Positions 1 to 12,155 of a stretch of DNA of 64,000 nucleotides are shown piece after piece. The stretch's first letter is position 1, and the number at the start of each line of letters is the position of its first letter. Position numbers and translations under genes: made by a program. The notes beneath the pieces are model-generated. The model was not told the origin of the DNA and searched no databases. It saw only the letters and a program-made list of their open reading frames with translations. Source of the stretch: Euborellia annulipes (taxonomy: Eukaryota > Arthropoda > Insecta > Dermaptera > Anisolabididae); the NCBI GenBank assembly GCA_023213315.1, contig JAKCPI010011624.1, positions 62,001-126,000 on the forward strand. The letters are read 5' to 3'.

Positions 1-628
1 GCAGCTAGACGAGAAAAAGATAAACAGGTTAATTGTATTTTTTATTTTATCTTCCATGGAAAGTTAATTAATAAAAAAAAAATTGATTATGTGAGAGAAG
101 AATGGAATTAGTGGAATTTATTCTCTACAACTATATTTTATTTAGGTCGTTTTTTGGATCCCTCATTTTCCCTTAATTCCATCAAATCTATGCTTTAACT
201 TTAGGATACATATTATATTTTCTTTTTACCCATGGTTACTCACTTAAAAAATCTTCATTATTTTTCCTTTTTAAAATGTGTATTAATAATTTAAATATTC
301 TCCTTTTAGATTGAATCTGTTTTGGAATTAATACTAGAAGAGCTTCGAATAGAAATTGGATCAAAAGCTAGACCTGATTGTCGATTGGCTGCACCTGCTG
401 GACAAATTTATTCAAGTTTTACAACTGGAATTCTATCAACATTTATTGAACAACCAAAAGAAGGTGAAGATACTTCACAGCATCTTCAGGTTAGATAAAA
501 ATTTATCTTTGTTTTACTTTCTCTTCCTACCATGGTATATATATATGCAAATTATACTTAGAATATCTTTCATATATATATATATATATATATATATGTT
601 CTGAACCCGAGAAAACTTATCTTCGCTT

Positions 629-690
<62 letters not shown>

Positions 691-3600
691 AGATTCAACG
701 ATGGAAAATATATAATATTACTTTACTTACATATAGAGAGAGAGAGTCTGAAAAAGTATTAGATTCATATAAAAAAATCGAGATTTTGATTAAAATACAC
801 GCTTTGATATCCCTTGAGTCCAAAAAAGTGGATCCCGCAAAATGGTATCATATGTGTAAACAAAATATTTTGATAAAATTCAAAAATCATTTATTTTTTA
901 GATGCTCTTTAAAATGTATATTCTCATCTTTCTTTCAAATTGGATAATTATAGGCAGGAGCAGTCAATAAAAAAGACTCTGTTTGCTGGTTCTAATCTCG
1001 GAGACGTTTCGGCTCTTTTAATATAAGTGCCATCCTCAGTCCATACTAATTTCTTTCAAATTGTATTACTATTATACCAAGCACAGAACTCAATTTTCAA
1101 TTACCGAAGGTAAGAGAAAGTTATTTTCTGTGCGACCAGATACACCAATATATTAAAAAGTTTTCCATTTTTTATTCTTATTATATATATTAATATTTAT
1201 AGATTGAAGCTTAATGAGTGATGCAGAGATTGTATTGTAATTGTAGACCGAAACTCCTCAAACTACGCTGATTTTCGGCAAGGGTATAGAAGAGAAAAAC
1301 AAAAATAAAATTTTTTTTTCCCCCAAATGAGTTTATTTTCTATATATATATATATATATATAATGAAAGATATTCTAAGTTTAATTTACATAAATATTTA
1401 TATTTTATTTTAAAATGAAAGAGTGTGGATGCAGTCCAATAATTATATTAAGAAAATTCTAACTAGTAGTTTATTTTTGGACAGGTTTAACAGATGGTAT
1501 GTATATATAATCAAAAAATTATTAAAATTTTTAATAATTTATTAGTTCTTGACAGATGCATAACTGTTTGTTGTGCCGAAACAGTTATGCATCTGTCAAG
1601 AACTAATAAATTATTAAAAATTTTAATAATTTTTTGATTATATATACATACCATCTGTTAAACCTGTCCAAAAAATAAACTACTAGTTAGAATTTTCTTT
1701 TTATATTTTATGTTTCAATAGAATGAGTCATTCTTATTACATAACTTCCAATACACACTACGATACCCTCATTCTATTGAGGCTGGAATTATTTGTTTAA
1801 TATAATTAAAATATAGACTTTGCTTTTTAATTTACCTCCTGATATTTACCTTTATTTTATTTTTAGGATGTTTATTGTATAATTGAGGCCTCGGCTTTAA
1901 TCCCTTTTCTGGAGATAAAGTTACAGAGCGATTCATTTCTTGAAATTTGCCAACATACTGCAGTTTATCGATGTATAATAGATATTATTGCTGAATTGGC
2001 AAAATCGCAGCGGTTAGTACCTCTTCTGTGGCGATTGCCTGGACAAAATCATTCAATTTATCACCTACTTAATAGAATTGAAGATAAGGCTAAGGGCATT
2101 CTTAACAAACTTGAGAGATCTCAAGGATCAGTGAGTACTTTCATTTATTTAATATATTTATCGTCGGCTTATAGTGTAAACCTTCAAAATCCATTTTCGA
2201 TCGTTATTAGGGCTCGGATTTATAGGCACTAAAAATCTTTAAAATAGGCAGGCAACTAAGCACTAAAAATTATTAAAATAGGCACTTAAAAAGACATTTA
2301 TTGTAAAAAAAAAAGGCACTTAAAAAGGCATTATTTAAGAAATAATTTAAAAAATTGATGTCTTATTTTTGGAAACAAAGATAAAACAATTACCTCCTTT
2401 GCACAGAGATGGCTGAATGAGGGCGGAGGTGGCGAAGCTCAACTGGGGCACCGTTTTTCGTTCGACCTTTTTTTTTTTTTTTTTATTTTTTTTAGTATTC
2501 GAATCTCGTTCGATTTTTTTTTGTAATTTTTCTCCGAATTTGTGATATAAAATGAGTTTATTATGAAATTACAAAAAAAAAGCCCAAATTGGGTATTTGA
2601 ACTTAAAATAGGCATTTATAGATGAAATAGGCACTAAAACCCAAAATAGGCATTATAGGCACTAACAAATGCCTCTTATTTTATTCAGAATTTCATGAAA
2701 CGTACACATATCATATTGGCCTAAATTTTAAGCCATAAGCTTAAATTAAAAAAAGGCAAATAGGGCGAAATCCGAGCCCTAGTTATTACGTTTTATCTAC
2801 CATTCAAAAGAGAAAAATCAATCGGGAATGACTTCCCCAAAAACTTTACGTATATTCTTTTGGAATTATGTCTGTGTTTATGTGTGTGAGTGAACACGGT
2901 TGCTTAAAAACCAGAGCAGCCAGATCGATGAAATTTGGAATATACTCCTTGCACTAAAATTGTAGATTTCTATCAACTTTTGGAGTAAATACTTCACCTG
3001 GAAGTAGTACTTTACCTAAAAGTTTTTTCAAAAATTTTGAAACTTTCAATTTTTTTGTCATATTATGATAAATTACCCTATTTTAAAAAGTTTTTATACT
3101 TTGACATTTTTTCAAAAACTGAATGATTATTGAAATATATAATCAAATTAATATAATTAATTAATTAATATAATTAATATAAATCTTAATATTCTAGATG
3201 AATGGAATTCGTCCATCGGCTTCTACAAATGGAGAAAAATTACCATTATCACCCACTTCCACTTCTGTCTCATCTACTAGCGGAAATGGAAGTAAACCAT
3301 GCAGCTGCTGCACTAAATCAATGTTTAATGGAAGAAAAGCTTGCAAGAGATATTAGTTTGGTTACACAACAAGTAAACATCGAAATTTATTTAAAGAAAA
3401 ATTTTTTTCATTATATATTTTAATTTAAAATTATTTATTTTAGGTACGGGCAGCATTATTACAGTTGGGCATTGAAATTGTAGATTCACCACCCCAACTT
3501 TCTCCGCCAACTTCTTTAGTTGCTTCTACTGAAGTAGAAAAACCGAAAATTGTTGATGAAACTCTAACTCAAATTTATAAAGACGCACTTAGAGAACATC

Positions 3601-6600
3601 AATTTATTGGTTGTGACTTTGAAGGTAAATATTTCAAATAATATAAATTTAGATTTAACGTTGTTAATTGATCTCTTTTTTTTTCTTTTATAGTTGAAGG
3701 CCCAAGTCAGCACTACTATAGTTCAAAATTTTTGAAAGCAAATCAACCTTCTTGCGCTCAAGTAATGCGCATTGCTCAAGAGATGGGAGCAATGGCTTCT
3801 GCTCTTCCTCTTGATCTTGGCTCAGCTATATTTATAAGAACAGTAAAGATCGCTTTAGCAATTTTATTCTATTGTTTTTCTTTTTTAATAGCATTTATAA
3901 TTGATTTTATTTTTCTTGAATAAATTTGTTCTTTCTTGGAAAATAATTTTTTTTTCTTATTTCAGGATGATGCCAGGTGTACTTTATTACGTTCACTTAT
4001 TATAGGGTAAGCATTATAAAAAATTAATTATAATACTATTCAAATATTTTGAGAAATGAGTTTGATTGGGTATCGAACAGCGATTGCGAGAATCTCTAAA
4101 GGTCGATTCATACACATCAGTCATGTCACAGTTCCGAATCAGAACCGTCGTCGGACAGTCTCAGTCAAAATAGCGGCTATATTCACATCTACCCGTCAGG
4201 TTATATTATACTTTGACTCTATTCAATCATTTTACTTTCTCTTAACTATATATGTTAATATATATTATAGTTATATATATGTTATAGTTTGGATTCATGT
4301 CAAAAATTCGATGTTGAGGTTTTGAGGCCCTGAGACCAAAAAAGTGATTTACGTAACATGGTTTTTTTGTCTGTGTGTGTTCAATTTAAAGCATGAAGGA
4401 ATCCCCTCTGAGACGTGAAAATAAGCTTTTAATCAAAATCGACCAAAAAGTACTAGTACTTTACTGATGTACTTTTTCATTTTATTTTTTAGATGCTCTT
4501 TAAAATGTATATTCTCATTGAAATCTTGTGAAGCAAACTTTACTCTTTTACTTCATAGGAAAGATAGGAGACGTGACGTGACTGATGTATGTGACTCTAC
4601 TACGAATGAAGGAATAAATTAGATATACTAAGTAAGAGTGATTACAAAATCTATATCTGTAATATTAGAATAATTAAATGAATTTTAGTATATACAGTAT
4701 ATGTACATACGGAGTGACAAAAGAGTCTGATAATTTATTTATTTATTTCCACAGTACAGAAATACCGTGTAGATAAATAAATTTACACAACTCGACGAAT
4801 AATATCTTTTATTAAATCAATAAGACAAAAACAGAAAAATTACAACATATTTTCAAAATTGCCACCTTGAACTTCGATACATTTTCTTAATCGCTTAAGC
4901 GGCCCTTACACGATCAGTCAGAATGTCAGTCTGACTGAATCAGTCTGTATTTTCAGTATTTTCTTCATTCAAGTATAATTTTACACGTATCATTCAACCA
5001 GTCAGAATCAAGTTCTTTTTAGCTCATTCGACTGTGGGAAGCTACTAATTTTTCTTCTTAACTTAACTAACTTAGTTCCCTGCCACTAAGTAACAATGAA
5101 AAACAAAAAGAAAACGGCCTTCATTCTTGCCCATACACGTTCAGTCAAAACGCCATTCCTCTCAAATACACACAGTCTGACTGATCGTGTAAGGGTGTAA
5201 GCCCCTTTATGGATGTTGCCGACAATGTTCACACACATTTTTTTACAATCGAGCCTCTCCATAATCGTCGGAATCATCGCCAGCTGCTCAAAAAGGGTCA
5301 ACAGAAGACAGCAGTAGCGAGAACCATCGGCCGGAGCCATTTTTCGGCCTCAGTCATGGTCTGTGCTGGGATCTGCGCCACCGGAAAGGCGCCCGAACGA
5401 AACTTCAAGATCAACCGCCAGCTACCAGCAGTGAGTCCTCCGCGACGTACTGGACTCGTGGGCGAAGCCTGCTTCAGCAGGTCTGGGCGCCGGCGCAATC
5501 GCTGTCTGTGAAGAGCTGTTTCCCGGTTTTGGGGCAAAGATGTTTGGCCGCCAAACTCGCCGGGTCTCAATCCGATGGACTACTCCGTTTGGTCGATTCA
5601 TGAGCGAAAAGTCGCAGATACACGATACGCAACGGGGGATCAGCTGAAAGTGGCTCTGATGCGGGTCAGGGGCGAAATTACTGTGGATCAGTGTGCAAGC
5701 ATTGTAGGCAACATCCGTAACCGATTAAGAAAATGTATCCAGGTTCAAGAAGGCAATTTTCAAAATTTGTTGTTTTTATCTTATTGTTATTGATCTGATA
5801 AAATTTATTATTCGTCGAGTTGTGTACATTTATATATCTACATGGTATTTCTGTACTGTAGAAATAAAAAAAAAATTTATCAGAACTTTTTTGTCACCCG
5901 GTATACTCGTTCATTGTCAAAGAAACCTTCATACTACGAATATATTCGTTCAGTCGAAAAACTGAGTAACAGCATTGGCATAATGAAGCATCAGCCTAGA
6001 TAGTCTAGTTTTCTCATCGTATGCATCCAGCTAGATGCTCATTCATTTTGTAATATTTCCCTTGTGTTCCTTTTTAAAGGTTTATTTTCGGAATCTGAGG
6101 CCATTTAGAGCCTGTTCCTATGTTTGAAGCCAATTCAAATGATCCTCTTTACTGTTGTTTGTTCGGGTTAAATAAACTGTCGAAGAAATAATAATCTCCT
6201 CGATTAAATAGCCGTCGTAGTAGTTGTATCATTAATTTTTTACAGGCCCGAAGGAACGCCCTACTCTGGAGGATGTTTTATTTTTGATATTTGGTTGCCA
6301 CCAACTTATCCAAGTCATCCACCAAAAGTGCATTTATGTACAACAGGCCGTGGAACAGTGACTTTTAATCCAAACCTTTACCCTTGTGGTACTGTTTGCC
6401 TCTCGTTACTTGGAACTTGGCGTTATGGTGAACAATGGCACAGCACTAGTACTCTTCTTCAAGTAAGTATTTATTTATATATATTGAATATATATGTTAA
6501 TATATTAGAGTGTCAAATAGCCTCCAATATCCAAAAAAAATTGGTTCCGCAAATGGTCAGTCGGTGTTTGAACAAAATATCTCAAGAACAAAAAGAGCTA

Positions 6601-8486
6601 CAACGTTAAAATTGTATATTTTAAAATTTAGGTAGCCTTGTGGCATCCAACACGAAGGTTTGAAATAAAATCGACTAACAGTACTAGAACATTACTTATA
6701 TTCATTTTCATTTTTTTCTGCAATTATTTTGTTTTAAATGTATTTATTATTTTTAGGTATTGGTTTCTATCCAGAGTCTGGTACTCGTACCAGAGCCTTA
6801 TTTTAACGAGCCGGGATTTGAGGTTTATTTGGGAACTCAAACAGGCGTCCTTCGAAGTAAAGCTTATAATAAAGAAGTGATTAAAAATACAATCAAGTTT
6901 GCTATGTTGGAGCAGATTAAACATCCTCCTCCTGAATTTAAAGATGTCATTCATACACATTTTGCACTTAAAGGAAAATATATTTTACAGGTAACAATTT
7001 TTTTTTTTTAATTTCTAGTTAATTTAAGATCTTTGTATTAACTTTTTAGAAATTTTTTATGGCTAAGGATCGTTGGCCAAAAATAAATACTTTTGCTTAT
7101 TATCCGTTTATTTTTAGATATTTCGATCCCAATGATATGGAATCATCTTCAGTACCATCAACAGATGTTTTGCAAATCGTTAATTTTTATTATATAAAAA
7201 TTGCATTCATTGAATGCTAAGCTATTGTGTCATATTGGATGGGAGAAGGTAACGATTTGCAAAACATCTGTTGATTGTACTGAGGATGATTCCATAGCAA
7301 TGGGGTTGAAATATCTACAAATATACGAAAGGATGTGGCGTGCCAAGTAAAATAAATGAGGATAGGTGAATTACCAGACGCAGGACCGCCAATAAATTAT
7401 ATCTTGGATTGATAATGGCCAGGAGTTAATACGATCGAGTTATCTGTATAAGTATAATATTTATGAGGAACTTTGCAGCCAGGAGATTAAATAAAAAAAT
7501 GTTTTATTTAATTTTTATTCGCCGACGTTTCGATTGCCAATCATGACCTTCATCGGGGCAAATACTGTTAACTATACATCTTAGGTATTTTAATGTCTAT
7601 TGTAATAATATACAATTTCTTTTTAATTTGATAAATACAAAAAATTATCATTTGCTTGTTTAGTCGGGGTCTCTAATTCATTGATCAGTAAGCAAGTAAA
7701 TGATAATTTTTTGTTCATATTAAATTAAAAAGAAATTGTATGTTTACAATAGACATCGTGAATAGTTAACAATATTTACCCTAATGAAGGTCATGATTGA
7801 CGACCGAAACGTCGGTGAATAAAAATAAAATAAAATATTTTTTATTTAATCTCCTGGCTGCAAAAGTTCCTATGGTTCCTGATTATATATATCTCCACAG
7901 CCATAAAACATTAAGTTTACTTAATTTTTTTTGTTTTTTTAATGGGTGCATAAGGTCCGAAGACCTATAATGACCAGTGGTCACATGCATCCAGGAAGAA
8001 TAGAGTTAAAAAAAAATATATATAAATAAATAAGGGAGAGGCATAAAAGGGGAACTCAACTGCGGGAACTGAGAAGATGTCTGTTATGATATAAATAAAT
8101 TCCTGCCCTTGATCCGTGGCTCAGAGAGAAGACTAGCTACTCGCGCCGGGGCCCCGGGTTCGCCTCCCGTCCTAGGCATGAAAAAATTTATTTCATTTGA
8201 TTTGACTACAAATCATTTGAAATAAATAGAGAAGGAGTCTAAAATGGCCTTAGATACCGAAAAAAAACCTTAAAAAAAAAATAAATTCCTCTGATTTTTA
8301 GACTTTCATCTATTCAGCTTTAACTTCAACATTCAATTTATATAATTTTTATTTTTATTTTAGGAAATTAAAGAATATTTAGATAAGAATAATCATGCAA
8401 GTATTGCAAGATTGTATGGATTTTTGAAGCCTGAAATTAAAAAACTACAAAATGAATATAATAAAAAAATAAGCGACAGAAAGTAA
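1..8486 (+). CDS. BIRC6: BIRC6/Bruce, C-terminal part with UBC (E2) domain; 5' end outside window
   Basis: 3' end of the giant BIR-repeat E2/E3 ubiquitin-conjugating enzyme that inhibits apoptosis by ubiquitinating caspases and IAP antagonists on membranes. Exons read: <1-27, 310-489, 1867-2130, 3198-3372, 3444-3624, 3694-3842, 3966-4006, 6246-6462, 6757-6990, 8364-8486 (stop TAA 8484-8486); all have AG/GT borders and matching phases. The UBC fold starts near the DDARCTLL exon (3966) and runs through FDIWLPPTYPSHPP, the FNPNLY motif (the NPN variant of HPN typical of BIRC6) and the catalytic cysteine of VCLSLL (codon 6397-6399), then SIQSLVLVPEPYFNEPGFE. These match vertebrate BIRC6 closely. 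The C-terminal tail is shorter than in mammals. The exon 3198-3372 cannot be read in one frame (separate entry). The 2.2-kb intron 4007-6245 carries a mariner relic. Identity is very safe; exons upstream of 3444 are less conserved. Confidence 0.93.
565..684. repeat. (TA)n microsatellites
   Basis: Two nearly pure TA tracts (about 571-598 and 632-684), split by a copy of the sequence ACCCGAGAAAACTTATCTTC. The same sequence occurs next to other TA tracts at 21.5, 52.6-52.7 and 58.6 kb, so it belongs to a dispersed element, not to the microsatellite itself. Confidence 0.85.
735..1130 (+). repeat. Copy of dispersed repeat R1, interrupted by a hammerhead-like unit
   Basis: R1 is a non-autonomous element seen at least six times in this window. 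Its best copies start with ACTTTCTCTTACC and end with GGTAAGAGAAAGT, a 13-bp inverted repeat. It contains AAAAAGTACTAGTACTTTAC and a block ending GATGCTCTTTAAAATGTATA. Here the block at about 945-1050, carrying the hammerhead-like motif, interrupts the copy, and the sequence CTTTCTTTCAAATTG is duplicated on both sides. Confidence 0.6.
1449..1703. repeat. Near-perfect palindrome, arms about 115 bp
   Basis: The left arm begins AAGAAAATTCTAACTAG and the right arm ends with its reverse complement CTAGTTAGAATTTTCTT. The arms meet at a short loop around 1572-1582 (TTGTTGTGCCG). It lies in a BIRC6 intron and looks like a fold-back element. No coding content. Confidence 0.85.
2210..2780. mobile_element. 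hAT-type non-autonomous transposon (MITE)
   Basis: Terminal inverted repeats GGGCTCGGATTT (from about 2210) and AAATCCGAGCCC (to about 2779) are flanked by a near-perfect direct repeat, GTTATTA, at both sides, fitting the 8-bp target duplication of hAT elements. The interior is rich in AAAATAGGCA(C/T) repeats and has no open frame. It lies in the BIRC6 intron 2131-3197. Confidence 0.7.
2815..3135 (+). repeat. Dispersed repeat R2
   Basis: It shares long blocks with 41150-41505 on the opposite strand: GACTTCCCC, TATATTCTTTTGGAATTA, CCAGATCGATGAAATTTGG, GTAGATTTCTATCAACTTTT and AAGTAGTACTTTAC. The two copies define a repeat of about 320 bp without coding content. Confidence 0.7.
3198..3372 (+). 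other. BIRC6 exon with apparent +1 frameshift
   Basis: The preceding exon ends in phase 0 at 2130. Entered in that phase, this exon reads a Ser/Thr-rich segment (ASTNGEKLPLSPTST) but stops at TAG 3351-3353. The frame needed to join the next exon at 3444 (LARDISLVTQQ then VRAALLQLG) is one base later, and it has TGA at 3199-3201, right after the acceptor, so it cannot be entered here. The switch fits one extra base near 3286-3300, around AGTAAACC. Alternatives are a base-call or assembly error, an allele, or use of a second acceptor (AG 3279-3280) reached from an exon not seen here. Confidence 0.7.
4230..4575 (+). repeat. Partial copy of repeat R1
   Basis: It begins TTTTACTTTCTCTTAACTATATATG and contains the R1 blocks AAAAAGTACTAGTACTTTAC and TAGATGCTCTTTAAAATGTA, ending near CATAGGAAAGATAGGAGA. 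It lies in the BIRC6 intron 4007-6245. Confidence 0.7.
4710..5901 (+). mobile_element. Degenerate mariner/Tc1 element, 1.2 kb, with about 100-bp inverted repeats
   Basis: TA target duplications flank it (4708-4709 and 5902-5903). The ends are CGGAGTGACAAAA and its inverted counterpart TTTTGTCACCCGG. The inverted repeats continue for about 100 bp, including ACAACTCGACGAATAAT near 4787 and its complement near 5806. Inside are broken transposase reading frames: SASVMVCAGICATGKAP around 5346-5395 and, after a frame change, VWPPNSPGLNPMDYSVWSI around 5540-5592. These match the mariner catalytic region and its conserved PYSPDLNPMDY block. Frameshifts and substitutions make it non-functional. A second element sits inside it at 4900-5206. 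Host: BIRC6 intron. Confidence 0.9.
4900..5206. mobile_element. MITE nested inside the mariner relic
   Basis: It is bounded by CCCTTACACGATCAGTCAGA and the inverted CAGTCTGACTGATCGTGTAAGGG, about 300 bp apart, with internal GTCAGTCTGACTG repeats. It interrupts the mariner sequence and so arrived later. No coding frame. The superfamily is not clear because no convincing target duplication is visible. Confidence 0.7.
7100..7332. repeat. Palindrome with mirrored hammerhead-like motifs
   Basis: The left arm (about 7105-7195) and right arm (about 7245-7330) are inverted copies sharing TCCGTTTATTTTTAGATATTT-type and ACATCTGTTGAT sequences. On the minus strand the left arm reads CTGAAGATGATTCC ... 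GGGATCGAAATATC. It lies in the last BIRC6 intron. Confidence 0.75.
7466..7872. repeat. Palindrome, arms about 190 bp, with two hammerhead-like motifs
   Basis: The arms start AGGAACTTTGCAGCC and end with the inverted GGCTGCAAAAGTTCCT. Both carry TTTAATCTCCTGG and the motif GATGAAGGTCATGATTG ... CGAAACGTCGG. It lies in the last BIRC6 intron. The two motif copies differ by compensatory changes (see findings). Confidence 0.85.
8105..8285 (+). mobile_element. tRNA-derived SINE
   Basis: The tRNA-like head at about 8117-8178 contains CGTGGCTCAGAGAGAAGACTAG and a B-box-like GGGTTCGCCTCCC. The body shared with other copies follows (a weak inverted repeat around GACTACAAATC, then TCTAAAATGGCCTTAGATACCGAAAA) and then an A-rich tail. 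It lies in the last BIRC6 intron just before the terminal exon. Not a functional tRNA. Confidence 0.7.
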
Positions 8487-8965
8487 ATTTGGTCAGAACT
8501 CTTGTGAAAGAAGATGGTTCGAGTGAGTGTGTTTACGAGGCTACACCGGCTGTGATTAATCGTGGCGAATGTTTACCTTCCGCCTGATGCTTGACTGGAT
8601 GGTTCACCATATAATCACATAAATATGTAAATAATCTCAATGATATTCGCAATTTCATTGAAATTTTTTATTCTTTTCATCAGATTTCATTTATTTATTA
8701 ATCTCAATACATTTTAAAGATTTATTTTTTAGATAAAATTAGATTTTTTTTTATTGATTTAGTTTTTTTTTTTTATTTATTCTCTTTTGTATTCAAGAAC
8801 AAAATTTTTTATCCGAAAATGCAATCATTTATCATTTCAAAAATAATGAAATAATAGAAAAATTGAATATATATATTATATACTATATAAGTATATAAAT
8901 TAAAAAGAAAATCCCACAAAAACGAAAAGGGAAAAAAAATAAATATAACCTATGTATATTTGTAA

Positions 8966-8971
8966 AATAAA
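8966..8971 (+). terminator. Likely BIRC6 polyadenylation signal
   Basis: AATAAA about 480 bp after the BIRC6 stop codon. Further AATAAA copies follow near 8990, so the site used is uncertain. Confidence 0.4.
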
Positions 8972-9370
8972 GGGATTAGAGAACTATTAAATAAATATTG
9001 ACATGGCTCTTTGGATTAATGTTAATGAATGATCTTTACTAATTTTGTAACAAATATCCATATGCAAAAATTTTCTTTTTCTGTATTCACAAGACATTGA
9101 AACGTCTAATATCGGGGTAATTGAACAGATCCTATGCTAACAAAACCCTATTGGGTTAAATAAAAATGATTGTTTTTGGGGATTTTGTGGTTCAGACTTG
9201 AAAACAAGTATAGTCTGACTTAAACTAAGAAATTCAAGTTTATTCAAAAAAAAAAAAAAAAAAAAAAAAAAAAACAAGAAATTTGTCATCTCTTTAGCGA
9301 TATTTCTCCCGAAGAGTAAAATTTGCAATCTATTAAATTCACATAGCCGGTGCGGTACTGTGGTCTAGTG

Positions 9371-9764
9371 CAGTGCTTCTTAAACTTTATGAAGTCGCAG
9401 CCCTCATAGAATCCAAGTCATTATCTCACAGCCCCCCTTTTTTTTAAATTCTCATTGGTATTTATAATTTTGAATTTCGTATATATGCATACACAATCCT
9501 GCATTTATTAATGTTAACAGTAAAAGCGTGAAAAAAAAATCAAATAACACAATCTCGATTTTTTTTACATGTTTTTTACATCAGGTTTCGGCAACCCGGG
9601 GACCTGCCCTCCCCCCCCCCCCCCCCCCCCCAGAAAGCTTCCCGACCCAAGAAAAATTGAGTCAATATGGGGTCTTCCAGGCCCCTCGGAGGATGTCGGG
9701 TACTCCCCCCAGCTAAATTTCCTAGTTACGCCTCTGCCACTGCCCACTACTTTAAGAAGCACTG
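9371..9764. mobile_element. hAT MITE with perfect 8-bp target duplication
   Basis: The inverted ends are CAGTGCTTCTTAAAC and TTTAAGAAGCACTG. A perfect 8-bp direct repeat, GTCTAGTG, occurs on both sides (9363-9370 and 9765-9772). The interior has a long C run at about 9609-9630 and no coding frame; open frames here are low-complexity shadows. Confidence 0.85.
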
Positions 9765-11615
9765 GTCTAGTGGTAGGATATGCCGAATACAAATTGGCAC
9801 ATCCGTAGTTTTTCGGCTGTTTGAATTAATAAATATTAATAATATGAATTTTCTTCATGGACCTTATACGTGGTATATATAATTTCTTATTTATTAACCC
9901 AAAACAACTGTTTTTATTTAATGACAAGTAGAAATAAGCTGAAAGTATTGTGGCTATTAATAAACCTCATAAATGACTTTCTCGTTTTTACTTTCTCTTA
10001 CCCTATATATGAAATATATAGAGAGAGAAAGTATTGCGATCTTGTAAAAAATTCGATGTCGAGATTTTTTTTTTATGTCAGGCGACTACAGTAAGATATA
10101 AATCTTTGCAGATGGATAAGTTTTACATGAATACCTGCATTCTATTGGCAATTTTATCTACTTTTTAAGAGCTGGCTGGCCTTAAATAATGTTAACATTA
10201 AAATATTTTTGTTAACAAATTAATTCCAATCTAAAACGGATGCACAAAAAATAGAATAATAAAATATATCACCATTTTTATTTCTCACTAATCATTTATA
10301 AAAGCAATTCATATTTTTTTATACTCTCAGCAATTTTCATGTGCGAATATTTTATTATATCTATATATAAATATCTATATGTTACTTGAAGAGTAGATAA
10401 ATTAGTCAATATTAGAGATAGAATTAATGGAAGAATTTTTCACATTTTTAACTTAAAAAAAAATTGTTGATTGGTATTTACCGGGTGTAATTTATCATCG
10501 AGACTGAAGGCCTGATTTTTTTTTTTAATAAAAAAAAAATCTTAATTGATAATATAATATCTATATCTTGCTTGGATCTTTTAGAATTTTTATAATTTGG
10601 AAGAAACCTCATAATTAATTCTAAATAAATAAAACAAAATATATTGTTTACGGAATGTGGTTAATTTATGTAGGTGATTTATTTAAAATGGATGGGGTTT
10701 GATCAACTAATATAAACTTTTTCGACAAATAACACCATAAATTGGTGTCTTTTATTAAGTACTTAAAATTAACAGAATCAATAAATTTCAATTATTCTGA
10801 ACATCTATATTTTTTATTATTAAATATTTTTAGATATATTGTTTTAAACCTAAATCAAATAATAATTTGCTTTTTTTCCATCTCTGTCTTAGCTTCAAGA
10901 TAAAAAGAAAGTGTAGATAAAGGAAAAAGTTTATTCTGGTTGATCAAAAAATACTGTATTGTTTTCTATCTAATTCATATTAAATTTAATAATTTTTATT
11001 CTAGTCACTTGAATTATTAACTTGACTAATATAAGTTTATTGATTTAAAAATATATTTATTTAAATATATATATATTCACGAAACATTTTATCATTATAG
11101 TGAGGAAATTAACAAAAATTATTAAAATTTTGACAAATCTAAATGAGGATTCTTCGTAAATTATATTGAAATAGGCAATAATTTTAATTCCATTTTAGTA
11201 CTCTCTTATAAAAATATATATTGTTAATTATATAATTCCATTTTAAAATATTAATATCTTATCACAGATATTAGGAAATGCCAAAAAATATTTTTGTTAT
11301 AGAAATAGCTTAAAATTCCAAATTTATTCCTTGTACATTTAAGCTATTTAAGAAATTTTTCACAAACTGATTTTAGATATCTTTTTAATACTTATAGTTA
11401 TTTTAATATTAGGTATGAGCAAAAAGTTCTCATTTTTTTAATGCAAATTGCTCTTTAAGATTTACATCTTGCAAATCAAAACATTTTTCAAACTGAAGAT
11501 AAAAGTGTTGAAAAAAAGGTGATTTTGTAAAAAATTATATTCATTTCAATGCGAAGTTATTTCTCAAAATCATGCTTCTAGGAGTACTGGATATTATTAA
11601 TATAATTAATTAGAG

Positions 11616-11793
11616 CAGCGGTTCTCACACTTTCTTTTTTCAATTACTTATATATTTATTTTTTCACTCAAAAAATTTATAAATTCCTAAATAATAAGAA
11701 ACAATTAAATTATTAGTTTTATTTAAGACAAAAAAAATATATTTAATTTGTTCTCATTAAAACATTGAGCCTCGCACCCTGTGAGAAACGCTG
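11616..11793. mobile_element. hAT-like MITE
   Basis: The ends CAGCGGTTCTCACA and TGTGAGAAACGCTG form an inverted repeat typical of hAT elements. The interior is AT-rich. The flanking 8-bp sequences do not match well, so the copy is old or rearranged. Confidence 0.65.
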
Positions 11794-12155
11794 GTTTATA
11801 GAATCTGCCTAAGGAAAAAGAAAAGATTCTTGCCAATAGGGCGGTCGCCCTTAACACTTCAAGCCATCAGCGCCCGAAAAATATCCCCAATCTCGTGAAT
11901 GTATAAATTAATCCCCCCCCCCCCCTCTTTTATAGGGATTATGAGCGTTACGCTCCTCCCTTTTAATCTTCTATTTGTGGCTACAAACTATCCATTGTTA
12001 TTTCATTAATCAAAATGTTTATAAATATAAGAAAAAATTGTTTCACTTTTCTTTAAAAAAAAGAACTTTTTTGCTCATATCTAATAATTGAAATGAAATT
12101 TAACAAAAGATGAAATTTTCTTGAAATATTGGAAAATATAAAATATAATATTATA

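Noticed and set aside
5209..5570. Host gene candidate from two overlapping frames
   Set aside because: The region is the mariner transposase relic; one strand is coding remnant, the other a shadow.
6630..6756. Possible extra BIRC6 exon after an AG at 6630-6631
   Set aside because: Exons ending at 6462 and starting at 6757 already join in phase and match the conserved UBC sequence without a gap; inclusion would split the fold.
9565..9808. Pro/Gly-rich frames on both strands
   Set aside because: They are caused by the C run inside the hAT MITE 9371-9764.
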